This document shows positions 1 through 8,612 of a stretch of DNA of 64,000 nucleotides, piece after piece. Source of the DNA: Thalassobius sp049116315 (lineage in GTDB: Bacteria > Pseudomonadota > Alphaproteobacteria > Rhodobacterales > Rhodobacteraceae); assembly GCA_049116315.1 (NCBI GenBank), contig JAGDZD010000004.1:496001-560000 (forward strand). Direction: 5' to 3'. Position 1 is the first letter of the stretch. Each line of letters starts with the position of its first letter. A model generated the notes under the pieces. That model did no database searches and was not told where the DNA came from. It was given only the letters and a program-made list of their open reading frames with translations. Position numbers and translations under genes: made by a program.

Positions 1-416
1 CGATCCTCTGGGGCCTCGGGCATATCAAAATCTAACCGGCCCTTTTCGGCGCTGATGCTGCCGCCGCTAACCGGCAAAGGAATCACGACGGACAACAGAT
101 GCAGGGCTGTGTGAATACGCATATGACGGTGCCGACGTTCCCAATCCAGATCTTGCTCCACCACGGTGCCCACCGCGGGCAAGGCCCCCGGTTCTGCGGG
201 CACCAAGATCACTGCACCGTCCGGGCCTTTGACCGCTGTGGCGATCTCTAGCGCCCCTCCGGCCCAACTCAGCGCGCCACTGTCGCCGGGTTGGCCGCCA
301 CCAGTTGGATAGAAAATCGACTGATCCAGAACGATCCCCCCCTCTTCGGTCAATGCTGTGACGGTCGCCGCACAATGGCGCAGATAGGCGTCTTCACGAA
401 ACAGAGGGCGGGTCAT
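1..416 (-). CDS. alanyl-tRNA editing protein (AlaX family), partial
   Basis: The reading frame starts at ATG 416-414 and stays open to the window edge, so only about 138 N-terminal residues are seen. It begins MTRPLFREDAYLRH and contains FYPTGGGQPGD, the hallmark of AlaX and of the editing domain of alanyl-tRNA synthetase. Further on, IHTALHLL supplies the HxxxH half of the zinc site; the second half would lie outside the window. Family members are cytoplasmic and deacylate Ser-tRNA(Ala) or Gly-tRNA(Ala). The start codon shares one base with the stop of the upstream channel gene (TGATG), so translation is probably coupled in the cysK operon. The C-terminal truncation is purely the window edge. 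Confidence 0.88.
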   Translation of the reverse strand, partial: MTRPLFREDAYLRHCAATVTALTEEGGIVLDQSIFYPTGGGQPGDSGALSWAGGALEIATAVKGPDGAVILVPAEPGALPAVGTVVEQDLDWERRHRHMRIHTALHLLSVVIPLPVSGGSISAEKGRLDFDMPEAPED

Positions 417-2785
417 CAGGTGTCTCCTGTGTCTGGGTCCGGTGGATGCAGCACTTCGGGATTGCGCAGCCAAACGTCGCGCTGTGCAAAGGGAATTTCA
501 ATGCCTTCTTCGGTAAAGCGCTTGGCAATCTCATGATTCAATTCAGAACGCACCCCTAGCGACCAGTTCACGTCCCGCAAAATCGCCCGAATTTCGAAAT
601 CAAGGGAATCAGCGCCAAACCCTTGGAACAGGACCGATGGGGCGGGATTGCCCAGCACCATCGGGTGTGCCTCAACGATCTCGCGCAGAATACCTTCGAC
701 GCGGCGCGTGTCAGTGCCATAGGCCACCCCTACCGGCAGGATCACCCGCCCGACGGTGTTGCCTCGGGTATAGTTGGTCACCTGCCCGCTGATCAGGTCC
801 GAGTTTGGAATGATGACATCAGTGCGATCAAAGGTTTCGATACGTGTGGCGCGCACCGAAATGTCGCGCACATACCCCATTTGGCCGCCAACTTCGATCC
901 AATCGCCTTCGGACACGGGCCGCTCGATCAACAAGATGATGCCCGACACAAAGTTAGAAACGATGGTTTGCAGGCCAAACCCGATCCCCACCGACAAAGC
1001 CCCAGCCACAATCGCAATTGAGCTAAGATCAATTCCGGCCCCGGTGATTGCAACCAAAGCGGCCACGCTGACCCCAACATAACCAATGCCTGACACAATG
1101 GCCGTCTGTCCGCCGGGGTCAATTTTGGTTTTGGGCAAGACCGAGCTGCGCAACGCCCCCTGCAACATCCGCGTCAGCACATAGCCAACCGCAAACACCA
1201 TCGCAAACGTCAGAAAATCAATCGGTGAAATCTGCGCATCCCCGATCTGAAAGCCTTCGAGGAAACGGTTCCAAATTTCGGTCAGATCCGCAACGCGTGC
1301 GCCCCAAACAACGGCGAGAACCGGCAAAGAGATCACCGCCAACCCAAACCCGATCAGCACCGGGATCAGCGCTTCGTCTTTGTTCACCGCCCCGCGCGAC
1401 AGCGTGGCATAGATCAAATCCGCAAGGTGCTGCAGCACAAACAAAACGCCCAACACGCCAGCCGTCATGATCGCGGGATAAATCAGCGCTTCAGCCGCGT
1501 TGCGATAGCCAACAGCGGCCAGAACCGGCGCCAACACCGCAATGATCAAAGAACCACGGACGACAATCGCAATGGCCCGAGAGCGAAACGGCACTGTGGC
1601 GCCGTCCTGCGCCCCAGCTTGCAACAAGCCGGATACAAATTGCGCCGTGCGAAACAGCGCCAGGCCCGACAACACAAAGATCGGAAAGCTCAAAACGCTG
1701 GATGTGGCTTCACTTAACCCCGCGACCGAGGTTAACGTCCGCTCAACACTCGACAACAGCACCAAACCCGCCAGCGTCGCGGCCAACCGGCGGGCCCTTG
1801 GGCGTTGCTCAACAGGAACGGCAAAGGGTGACAGGGTTTCGCCGTCCGGAAACAATCGGTCCGCCAGCCAAAGCACCGCCAAAAACGTTGCCCCCCACAC
1901 CGGCAGTGCATTCAGCAACACATCAGAGCGCAGACCGCCAAAGCCGGTCTGCAGCACCGCTTGGGTCAAAAACAACAGCCCCGCCGCGGGCAACAGCACC
2001 TTTCCCAGCGACAAGATAAACACGGCCATCTCGCCACCTTTGGGGGTCAACTGGCGCACCCCGCCATAGAGCCCACTGATCCAAGCCCGGCCCCGCAGCA
2101 GCAAAACCAAGCCAATCAGCCCCAAAGGCACAATCAACAGCAGGTTTTGCTTGAACTCAAATTGGCGCAGTTCGTTCTGCCAGTTTCGCGACCATTCCGA
2201 CTGGATCACCTGCGCTGCGGTCAATGTCTCGCTGAGCGCGGTTTGCCAATGCAAAGGGTTCACCGGCGTTGGGCCGAGCGATATCAGCGCATCCGCTTGG
2301 CGTGACCGGATGATGGTGTCGATTTCGCCAATGATCCCGTTGGAACGCGAATAAGCCTCTTCGGCAGCAACGACCGGCGCCTGAAGGCGGGTCATTTCGG
2401 TGTTCAGGTTGCTGCGACGGGTTTGGATATCAACGGTTTCAACACCTTCTTCGGGCACAGGGCCCAAAACGTCCAGTTGACCCTGTAATGTGGCAATGCG
2501 TTGTTTGTTGATGGATTGCGCGGCCAAAAAGCCTTCGCGCCATTTGACCACTTGCCCACGCAGCGTTTCCAAGGCTTCGCTTGAAGCTTTACCCGTCTCA
2601 AGAACCGTTTCAGCGCGTTTGGCAAAGCGATCCCATTCTGCATAATCCAAGGCCGAAGTGTCAGCCTGAATATCAATGGTGTCTTGGGCAGAGGCGATGG
2701 GCGCAACGTGCAAAAACGCAAGACCCAACGCCAGAATGAGGCTTAGGATCCGGATGTGCTGCACGGCGCGCCCTCGCATGTTCAT
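416..2785 (-). CDS. DUF3772/MscS-type mechanosensitive ion channel
   Basis: 789 aa. It opens with a signal peptide (hydrophobic core LSLILALGLAFLHV, likely cleavage after ASA near residue 33), then a periplasmic alpha-helical region of about 170 residues of the DUF3772 type. A series of membrane segments follows from about residue 210, and the C-terminal MscS core has the glycine/alanine-rich pore helix (GALSVGIGFGLQTIVSNFVSG) and the cytoplasmic beta domain beginning RPVSEGDWIEVGG. The role by family is release of solutes on hypo-osmotic shock. It starts 3 bases after the cysK stop and overlaps the following tRNA-editing gene by one base, so it is the middle gene of an operon. The larger KefA/MscK type is about 1100 aa, so this is the mid-sized MscS class. 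Confidence 0.9.
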   Translation of the reverse strand: MNMRGRAVQHIRILSLILALGLAFLHVAPIASAQDTIDIQADTSALDYAEWDRFAKRAETVLETGKASSEALETLRGQVVKWREGFLAAQSINKQRIATLQGQLDVLGPVPEEGVETVDIQTRRSNLNTEMTRLQAPVVAAEEAYSRSNGIIGEIDTIIRSRQADALISLGPTPVNPLHWQTALSETLTAAQVIQSEWSRNWQNELRQFEFKQNLLLIVPLGLIGLVLLLRGRAWISGLYGGVRQLTPKGGEMAVFILSLGKVLLPAAGLLFLTQAVLQTGFGGLRSDVLLNALPVWGATFLAVLWLADRLFPDGETLSPFAVPVEQRPRARRLAATLAGLVLLSSVERTLTSVAGLSEATSSVLSFPIFVLSGLALFRTAQFVSGLLQAGAQDGATVPFRSRAIAIVVRGSLIIAVLAPVLAAVGYRNAAEALIYPAIMTAGVLGVLFVLQHLADLIYATLSRGAVNKDEALIPVLIGFGLAVISLPVLAVVWGARVADLTEIWNRFLEGFQIGDAQISPIDFLTFAMVFAVGYVLTRMLQGALRSSVLPKTKIDPGGQTAIVSGIGYVGVSVAALVAITGAGIDLSSIAIVAGALSVGIGFGLQTIVSNFVSGIILLIERPVSEGDWIEVGGQMGYVRDISVRATRIETFDRTDVIIPNSDLISGQVTNYTRGNTVGRVILPVGVAYGTDTRRVEGILREIVEAHPMVLGNPAPSVLFQGFGADSLDFEIRAILRDVNWSLGVRSELNHEIAKRFTEEGIEIPFAQRDVWLRNPEVLHPPDPDTGDT

Positions 2786-2788
2786 ATA

Positions 2789-3823
2789 TTACGGCGCTTC
2801 AAAAACCGCAGGTGGGTTTGGCAATTCTTGCACCAACCACTCAGGAACCGGCAAGCCTTTTTCAGCCAAGAATTCCGGGTTGAACAGCTTGGACTGATAG
2901 CGGTTCCCAAAGTCACACAGCACGGTCACAATGGTGTGGCCCGGCCCCATTTCTTTGGCCATACGCACAGCGCCGGCAATATTGACACCTGTTGAGCCGC
3001 CCATGCACAGACCTTCGTCTTGCAACAGATCAAACACCAAAGGCAGCGCTTCGCTGTCCGGGATCTGATAGTTGAAGTCTGGGGTGAACCCTTCGAGGTT
3101 GGCTGTGATCCGCCCTTGGCCAATGCCTTCTGTGATCGACGAGCCTTCGGATTTGAATTCCCCGGTTGTGTAATAGCTATAAAGCGCCGCCCCCATTGGA
3201 TCGGCCAGACCGATCTTAACGCCCTTAGGCTGTAGCGCCATGCCAACGCCCGCCAGCGTGCCGCCCGAACCAACAGCGCACACAAACCCATCAACCTTAC
3301 CACCGGTCTGTTCCCAGATTTCGGGGCCGGTCGCTTCGATATGCGCCTGACGGTTGGCAACGTTGTCAAACTGGTTGGCCCATACAACGCCATTGGGTTC
3401 GGTCTTGGCCAGTTCTTTGGCCAACCGTTCGGAATAGCGTACATAGTTGTTGGGGTTGCGATACGGAGCTGCCGGCACTTCGACCAGCTGCGCGCCAGCA
3501 AGACGGATCATGTCCTTCTTTTCTTGGCTCTGGGTTTCCGGGATCACAATCACGGTCTTAAAGCCCATCGAGGCCCCAACCAATGCCAGACCAATACCGG
3601 TGTTGCCGGCGGTGCCTTCGACGATTGTCCCGCCCGGTTTCAACTGCCCCTTGGCAATTGCATCCCGAATAATGAACAACGCCGCGCGGTCTTTGATCGA
3701 CTGACCCGGATTGAGAAATTCCGCTTTGCCATAAATCTCACAGCCGGTCTCTTCGCTGGCGCGATTCAGACGGATGAGTGGTGTATTGCCTACAGCTTCG
3801 GCGAGGTCATGTGCGATGCGCAT
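2789..3823 (-). CDS. cysK: cysteine synthase A (O-acetylserine sulfhydrylase)
   Basis: 344 aa, fold-type II PLP enzyme making cysteine from O-acetylserine and sulfide. The PLP lysine is K44 in GQSIKDR. The substrate loop reads EGTAGNTGIGLA rather than the more common EPTSGNTGIAL, a variant seen in a longer CysK subgroup of alphaproteobacteria. The glycine-rich phosphate loop is AVGSGGTLAG. The start ATG at 3823 has a clear AAGGAA ribosome site. At 344 aa it is longer than the usual 310-320; the extra C-terminal residues follow CDFGNRYQSKLFNPEF. It is first in the cysK - channel - tRNA-editing operon. A cystathionine beta-synthase-like role cannot be excluded from sequence alone. Confidence 0.9.
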   Translation of the reverse strand: MRIAHDLAEAVGNTPLIRLNRASEETGCEIYGKAEFLNPGQSIKDRAALFIIRDAIAKGQLKPGGTIVEGTAGNTGIGLALVGASMGFKTVIVIPETQSQEKKDMIRLAGAQLVEVPAAPYRNPNNYVRYSERLAKELAKTEPNGVVWANQFDNVANRQAHIEATGPEIWEQTGGKVDGFVCAVGSGGTLAGVGMALQPKGVKIGLADPMGAALYSYYTTGEFKSEGSSITEGIGQGRITANLEGFTPDFNYQIPDSEALPLVFDLLQDEGLCMGGSTGVNIAGAVRMAKEMGPGHTIVTVLCDFGNRYQSKLFNPEFLAEKGLPVPEWLVQELPNPPAVFEAP

Positions 3824-3877
3824 GGATCTGTTCCTTTCACGTTCCCAAATAGGGTTTAGGCCCGGACGCGCCGGACC

Positions 3878-5008
3878 TCAAGCACCCGCGCGCAATCGGT
3901 TACGATTCCGCGCAAGCCACAGCACAGACATCGCCAATGGCGTCACTCTGAGTTGCCCGCAGTCCAACATAGTCATCAGATCATCAAAACCAACCAGATG
4001 ACTGCGGATATCTTCTGCCTCGCTTTCCAAGCCCCCCACCTGCGCCAAGCTGTCAGGCAGATCCATCAGCGCCAGATAGGCATAATAATACTCTGTCGTG
4101 GCCCCCGGTGAGGCATAGCCTTGATGAACTTCGATCAGCTCATCCAATTTCAAGCCAGCTTCTTCTTCGGCTTCGCGACGCGCACAGTGTTCAGGGGTCT
4201 CCCCCGGATCCACGCGTCCAGCCACACATTCATATTGCCACGGTTCAACATCCCCGCGCACCCAAGGGCCCATGCGGAATTGTTCGACCATGAGCACCCG
4301 GTCGCGCTTGGGATCATAGGGCAAAACCATCGCCACATCTGGCGTTAGAAAAACCCCGCGATCCAAGGTCTCGCTAAAGGCCCCGTCAAATCGGCGAAAC
4401 TCCAACAGCTGTTCTTCCATGGCAAAGTAATTCGCGTAAGGACGTTTAAGCTGCTGCGTGCGCACATCCTTGCGCGCCAGGCCGGATTTCATCTTGGGCT
4501 GTTGTTCGGATTGTGCCCGCACCCAGCAGGCAGCGCGCGATTGGATCATACCAAACATACTCGCCACCTTTTGCGCAGAGTACTGGCCGCGATATCCCAT
4601 GATTTCCAGCGCAGCGCGGGTGTTGATCGCGCCCCAAGTGTCCACCCAATCGGCCAAATCAAAGGGTTCTCCGGGGGTGACGCCTTCGGTGGGGGGCCAC
4701 CAAATGGTGGTCTCCACTGTGTCACCCGCTTCCGTCATGACGGTCACCGGGCCGCGCTGATAGCCAAAACCACCCTCGTAAAAATCCAACATCTCCAGAT
4801 CATGATCCGTGGCATTGGCAAACAAAATCCCATCCGCCTGCGCCCCCACCTCGGTCACGATCAACGGAAATCCTTGCCCCTTGGCCCACACTGCTTTGTG
4901 ATGGCCAAACACCGCCGGGATCAGATCCGCTTGGGCAACCGCACGTCCCAAAACCATTTCAAGCAGCGGCAAATGCCGCAAAGTGCCGTACAGAAAAACG
5001 CCAGTCAT
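3878..5008 (-). CDS. fusion of gamma-glutamylcyclotransferase-like (AIG2) domain and NUDIX hydrolase
   Basis: 376 aa with two domains. Residues 1-165 are AIG2/GGCT-like: the MTGVFLYGTLR start gives the YGTL substrate-binding loop, and FYEGG near residue 79 gives the candidate catalytic glutamate. Residues about 190-376 form a NUDIX domain of the ADP-ribose pyrophosphatase type, with the complete box G264, E270, R278-E279, E282-E283, G285. The NUDIX part should hydrolyse ADP-ribose or a related nucleoside diphosphate. The AIG2 part could act on a gamma-glutamyl or other amide. The gene follows trgA by 20 bases and cfa before it, so it is the last gene of that operon. Both domains keep their key residues, so the fusion looks functional. 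Confidence 0.85.
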   Translation of the reverse strand: MTGVFLYGTLRHLPLLEMVLGRAVAQADLIPAVFGHHKAVWAKGQGFPLIVTEVGAQADGILFANATDHDLEMLDFYEGGFGYQRGPVTVMTEAGDTVETTIWWPPTEGVTPGEPFDLADWVDTWGAINTRAALEIMGYRGQYSAQKVASMFGMIQSRAACWVRAQSEQQPKMKSGLARKDVRTQQLKRPYANYFAMEEQLLEFRRFDGAFSETLDRGVFLTPDVAMVLPYDPKRDRVLMVEQFRMGPWVRGDVEPWQYECVAGRVDPGETPEHCARREAEEEAGLKLDELIEVHQGYASPGATTEYYYAYLALMDLPDSLAQVGGLESEAEDIRSHLVGFDDLMTMLDCGQLRVTPLAMSVLWLARNRNRLRAGA

Positions 5009-5028
5009 AAAATCTCTTTATATCAGAG

Positions 5029-5469
5029 TTAGCGCCAAACGCGGTTAATCGCTTCGACGACCAGTGCAATGAAAATTCCGCCAATCACCAAAGACAGGCC
5101 AACCGAAGGCGTCAAAAGCAACGCCCCATATTCCAATGCAATGCGGAACATATCTTCTAGGCCTTCAAACGGGCCGTCATACACCCGGCGCATCGACAGG
5201 CGCAGCATCTCGTTCAGCGCTTGCAACCCAACCGCCCAGACCACAAGGACCGCGATCGCGGTAACCCCGTTGCTCACGGCGATCCCATTGCCTTTGCCTG
5301 CGTGACGCCCGATCACGCGCCACCCAACCAGCGCCCCCAGAACCAAGTTCACATGGTTGAACCAGCCAAACACCGTGGCTTCGGGCAGCAACGGGCGCAC
5401 AAGGTCGGAAACATACCAACCCAGCGCCCCGGTCATCACGGCGCCAAACAATCGAGCGGCTGTGGGCAT
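5029..5469 (-). CDS. trgA: TrgA family membrane protein
   Basis: 146 aa from the ATG at 5469 (MPTAARLFGAVM). The frame is open further upstream, but those residues lie inside the end of cfa. ATG codons at 5472 and 5469 overlap the cfa stop (ATGATG containing TGA), so translation is coupled. Four hydrophobic segments (about residues 7-25, 40-60, 72-92, 115-135) separate the conserved stretch MLRLSMRRVYDGP. The family is named after a gene linked to tellurite resistance in Rhodobacter sphaeroides; its biochemical role is not established. Placement between cfa and the NUDIX fusion suggests a membrane or stress function, which is inference. Confidence 0.82.
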   Translation of the reverse strand: MPTAARLFGAVMTGALGWYVSDLVRPLLPEATVFGWFNHVNLVLGALVGWRVIGRHAGKGNGIAVSNGVTAIAVLVVWAVGLQALNEMLRLSMRRVYDGPFEGLEDMFRIALEYGALLLTPSVGLSLVIGGIFIALVVEAINRVWR

Positions 5470-6683
5470 CATAAGTCGGCGGGCCTCGTCACGGTGATTT
5501 GGGTCACGTCGCAGTTTCCGCCATGAAACGACGCAGCACAAGAGGTCAGGTAGAAATTCCACATCCGCCGAAACCGCGCATCAAACCCCATTGCTTCGAT
5601 CTCGGGCCACCGGTCATTGAATTGCTGATGCCACAGGCGGAGCGTCTGGCTATAGCTTTCGGCAAATTCGATTGATCTGACTTCGCTCAAACCGGCTTTG
5701 TCAATTTCAGATCGCAACACCGATGGCGAGGGCAGCATACCACCGGGAAAGATGTACTTCTGAATAAAGTCAACGCCTTTACTGTATGATTTCCAACGCT
5801 TTTCTTGCAACGTTATGATTTGAAGCGTGGCGCATTTCCCTGGCTTGAGGCAGCGTTTGAGCGTGTCAAAGTAGACGGGCCAATACTGCTCGCCAACCGC
5901 TTCGAACATCTCAATGCTGGCAATGCCATCATACTGGCCATCTTCATCCCGATAATCCTGCATCTTCAGATCAACAAGGTCACTTAACCCTGCTTTTTCA
6001 ATGCGTTGTTGCGCATATTGCAACTGTTCTTGCGAGATAGTTAAACCAGTGACGCGAACCCCGCGGTGGCGGGCAGCAAATTCCGCAAAGCCCCCCCAAC
6101 CGCAGCCAATCTCAAGGATATGATCGCCTTTTTGGGCCCCCATTTGATCCAGCATACTGGCATATTTACTGGCCTGAGCCGCCTGCAAGTTCTGCGTTGG
6201 GTCTTCAAACAAAGCGCTGGAATAGGTCATGCTGGGATCCAACCACTTTGCATAAAAATCGTTGCCTAAGTCATAGTGAGCACTGATATTTTTGCGCGCC
6301 TGCTTCTTGGTGTTGCGGTTCATCCAATGGCGCATCCGCTCATAAGCGCGCACCAAAAACATGCCCGGAAAACCTTCATAAAGCTCGTCATTGCCGCCCT
6401 GCAACAGATCCAGAAACGCTTGCAAATCCGGCGTGTCCCACCAGCCATCGATATAGGCATCACAAAATCCCAGATCACCTTCGCGGATCAACCGCGCAAA
6501 GCTTTCGGGGTTCTTGATCTGCAAGACAGCCGTGCCCCCCGGCGTTTGACCTGCGGCCCGAAAGACACGGCCATCTGGCAAAACAAAATCCAACTGACCT
6601 GATGTCATGCGTGATGCAATGTCAAAAACCTGTGAAAAGTAACGCGGTAGATCCGTCTGATCTTTCGTCGACGTCAACACCAT
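5469..6683 (-). CDS. cfa: cyclopropane-fatty-acyl-phospholipid synthase
   Basis: 404 aa from the ATG at 6683 (MVLTSTKD). The frame extends to 6755, but the extra 24 residues do not resemble the family. An N-terminal lipid-binding region (to about residue 125) precedes the methyltransferase domain with the SAM motif ILEIGCGWGGFAE. The family signatures SAHYDLGNDFY and MTYSSALF are intact. The enzyme transfers a methylene from SAM to unsaturated acyl chains of membrane phospholipids, usually under acid, oxidative or stationary-phase stress. It heads the cfa - trgA - AIG2/NUDIX operon, overlapping trgA. Roseobacters often carry several paralogues, so exact lipid specificity is uncertain. Confidence 0.88.
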   Translation of the reverse strand: MVLTSTKDQTDLPRYFSQVFDIASRMTSGQLDFVLPDGRVFRAAGQTPGGTAVLQIKNPESFARLIREGDLGFCDAYIDGWWDTPDLQAFLDLLQGGNDELYEGFPGMFLVRAYERMRHWMNRNTKKQARKNISAHYDLGNDFYAKWLDPSMTYSSALFEDPTQNLQAAQASKYASMLDQMGAQKGDHILEIGCGWGGFAEFAARHRGVRVTGLTISQEQLQYAQQRIEKAGLSDLVDLKMQDYRDEDGQYDGIASIEMFEAVGEQYWPVYFDTLKRCLKPGKCATLQIITLQEKRWKSYSKGVDFIQKYIFPGGMLPSPSVLRSEIDKAGLSEVRSIEFAESYSQTLRLWHQQFNDRWPEIEAMGFDARFRRMWNFYLTSCAASFHGGNCDVTQITVTRPADL

Positions 6684-6900
6684 CAAGCCCTCCCTTGCTG
6701 CCAAACTCACGCGAATGCTGGCAAGAAATTCGCGCCAGAGCAAGAATTTCATCACAAGAGTTACAGGCTCAAATCAAAAGAGGCGCCCCAATTGGGACAC
6801 CTCTCCATCTGCTTTACGACCCGACCAAAGCGTCGCGGTGCCAGTGGCGCGAATAGGCGCGCGGTCGCGCTCCATGTTGCAACCGGCGCCTTGGCGCCGC

Positions 6901-7890
6901 TTAGGCGTTCACGTCAACCACAACACGTCCCTTCACTTGCCCGGCCAAAATCGCCGCACCAAGCTCTGGCAGGTCTGACAGAACCGCGGGCTGAACCATC
7001 GCTTCAAGCTTGTCTTTCGGCAAATCCGTGGCGATGCGGTCCCAGGCCCGCAGGCGATTGTCAAAGCCCTGCATCACGGAATCGATGCCCAACAGGTTCA
7101 CGCCGCGCAACAAGAACGGAATGACTGTGGCGGGCAATCCTGCCCCCCCGGCCAAGCCCACCGCCGCAACCGAGCCGCCATATTTCATTTGTCCCAACAG
7201 CCGCGCCAGCATCGCTCCGCCCACCGCATCGATACATCCCGCCCAAGTTTCGCTTTCAAGCGGACGTTTCACCGTTTCATTCAGCGCTTCACGCGCCACA
7301 ATCTGATGCGCGCCAAGCTCTTTGAGGTAGCTTTCAGTTTCGGGGCGACCGGTAACACCGGCCACCTCATAGCCAAGCTGCGCCAATATCGCCGTGGCCA
7401 CCGAGCCAACGCCCCCCGCTGCGCCCGTAACTAAAACCGGTCCTTGGTCAACCTTTAGTCCATGATCCTCGAGCGCCATGATCGCCAACATTGCGGTGAA
7501 ACCCGCCGTGCCCACCGCCATCGCTTCGCGGGTGCTCAACCCGTCAGGCAACGGCACCAACCAATCCGCTTTGACACGGGCCTTTTGCGCATAGCCTCCC
7601 CAATGGGCTTCGCCGACACGCCAACCTGTCACCACCACTTTGTCACCGGGGGCATACCGCGGATCGTCAGAGCTTTCGACGGTGCCCGCAAAGTCGATCC
7701 CCGGCACATGTGGGTAGCTGCGCACCAAGCCGCCTCCGGGCCCAATGCACAGGCCGTCTTTGTAGTTCACCGTTGAGTATTCGACCGCAACCGTGACCTC
7801 CCCCTGCGGCAGATCATCCAGCCCAATTTTCTGAACCGAAGCAGAGGTTTTTCCGTCGTCGTCTTTTTCGACCATCAATGCATTGAACAT
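6901..7890 (-). CDS. acuI: acrylyl-CoA reductase / YhdH-type quinone oxidoreductase
   Basis: 329 aa medium-chain dehydrogenase/reductase without structural zinc. Family features are VNYKDGLCIGPGGG, HVPGIDFAGTV, and the NADP-binding loop VTGAAGGVGSVA. The start ATG at 7890 is preceded by AGGAGA at good spacing. In roseobacters AcuI reduces toxic acryloyl-CoA to propionyl-CoA with NADPH during dimethylsulfoniopropionate use. No DMSP lyase or demethylase gene is nearby, so the symbol rests on family resemblance and a general YhdH-type reductase remains possible. It appears to be a single-gene unit, 38 bases from the DinB gene on the same strand. Confidence 0.78.
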   Translation of the reverse strand: MFNALMVEKDDDGKTSASVQKIGLDDLPQGEVTVAVEYSTVNYKDGLCIGPGGGLVRSYPHVPGIDFAGTVESSDDPRYAPGDKVVVTGWRVGEAHWGGYAQKARVKADWLVPLPDGLSTREAMAVGTAGFTAMLAIMALEDHGLKVDQGPVLVTGAAGGVGSVATAILAQLGYEVAGVTGRPETESYLKELGAHQIVAREALNETVKRPLESETWAGCIDAVGGAMLARLLGQMKYGGSVAAVGLAGGAGLPATVIPFLLRGVNLLGIDSVMQGFDNRLRAWDRIATDLPKDKLEAMVQPAVLSDLPELGAAILAGQVKGRVVVDVNA

Positions 7891-7928
7891 TCGTTGTCTC
7901 CTAAAGTGTCATAGGCGCACAGGCCTTG

Positions 7929-8450
7929 TCAGAGGATGCCATCGCCCTCAGGCATGAAGGGCAAATCACTTACCCAACCCTTGCCACCAACAGCGGTGAC
8001 CATCGCGTGAAGTTGACCTCGGTGGTGGGTTTGGTGGTTGAACATTTGGACCACGCATTGGATCACCGGGCGACTGAAATCGCGATTCATCGACGGTGAA
8101 TGCCACGAAAACTCCCCCTGAAGGGTTTGCGCATCCACAGTGTCGGCCCAACGTTGAATCCGGGCATCAAGTGCTGGTCGCATCGCCATCCAACTGGCCA
8201 AGTCCGGCAGCATCTCTGTGCTGGCGTCCATCAAGACATCGGTCGCTTCGCCCTTGTCGAACCGTTCGATCCAATTCATGTCACCCCACGCCAAATGGCT
8301 CAGTGTGCGCTGGATTGACCCAAAGAAAGCCCCTTGATCTTTTACCAGAGACTCATGCGGCAAGTCTTTAATTGCATTGGCAAGTTCTCGATTTTGCCAC
8401 GCATTGTAGCGCGCCATTGTCTGGCAATAGTCTGGCGTTAACATTGGCAT
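7929..8450 (-). CDS. DinB family metal-binding protein
   Basis: 173 aa four-helix-bundle protein of the DinB/YfiT superfamily. The metal ligands expected for the family are visible: H52 in LSHLAWGD and the pair H139/H143 in FNHQTHHRGQLH. DinB proteins are often damage-inducible or act as thiol-dependent transferases; no substrate can be assigned here. The size is normal and the gene is intact. It lies 38 bases upstream of the AcuI-like gene on the same strand and could be cotranscribed. On the right it faces the divergently transcribed FadR-type regulator. Confidence 0.83.
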   Translation of the reverse strand: MPMLTPDYCQTMARYNAWQNRELANAIKDLPHESLVKDQGAFFGSIQRTLSHLAWGDMNWIERFDKGEATDVLMDASTEMLPDLASWMAMRPALDARIQRWADTVDAQTLQGEFSWHSPSMNRDFSRPVIQCVVQMFNHQTHHRGQLHAMVTAVGGKGWVSDLPFMPEGDGIL

Positions 8451-8557
8451 TCCTTCTTACGTTCGTGAGGGCAATCTTTGGCACTCTTTGCCCATCGCGC
8501 CACTGGATGTTTGGGGTCTTGGCAGGGGCAGGCTTGCCACTGCGGTTGGTTTCCCTT

Positions 8558-8612
8558 TAAATGTCTGACAAATGAAAAGCGGCAAAGCAACCCTAAATGT
8601 CTGACAAATGAA
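8558..8612 (+). promoter_or_regulatory. two identical 19-bp operator-like repeats over the start of the GntR-type regulator gene
   Basis: TAAATGTCTGACAAATGAA occurs exactly at 8558-8576 and again at 8594-8612, 36 bases apart. Each copy contains the palindrome TGTCTGACA, the GT/AC spacing expected for FadR-type operators. The second copy includes the ATG of the regulator at 8608. There is no evident Shine-Dalgarno sequence before that ATG, so translation may be leaderless or weak. An 11-codon frame (ATG 8572 to TGA 8604) also fits between the copies. Autoregulation by the adjacent regulator is inference. Confidence 0.6.
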
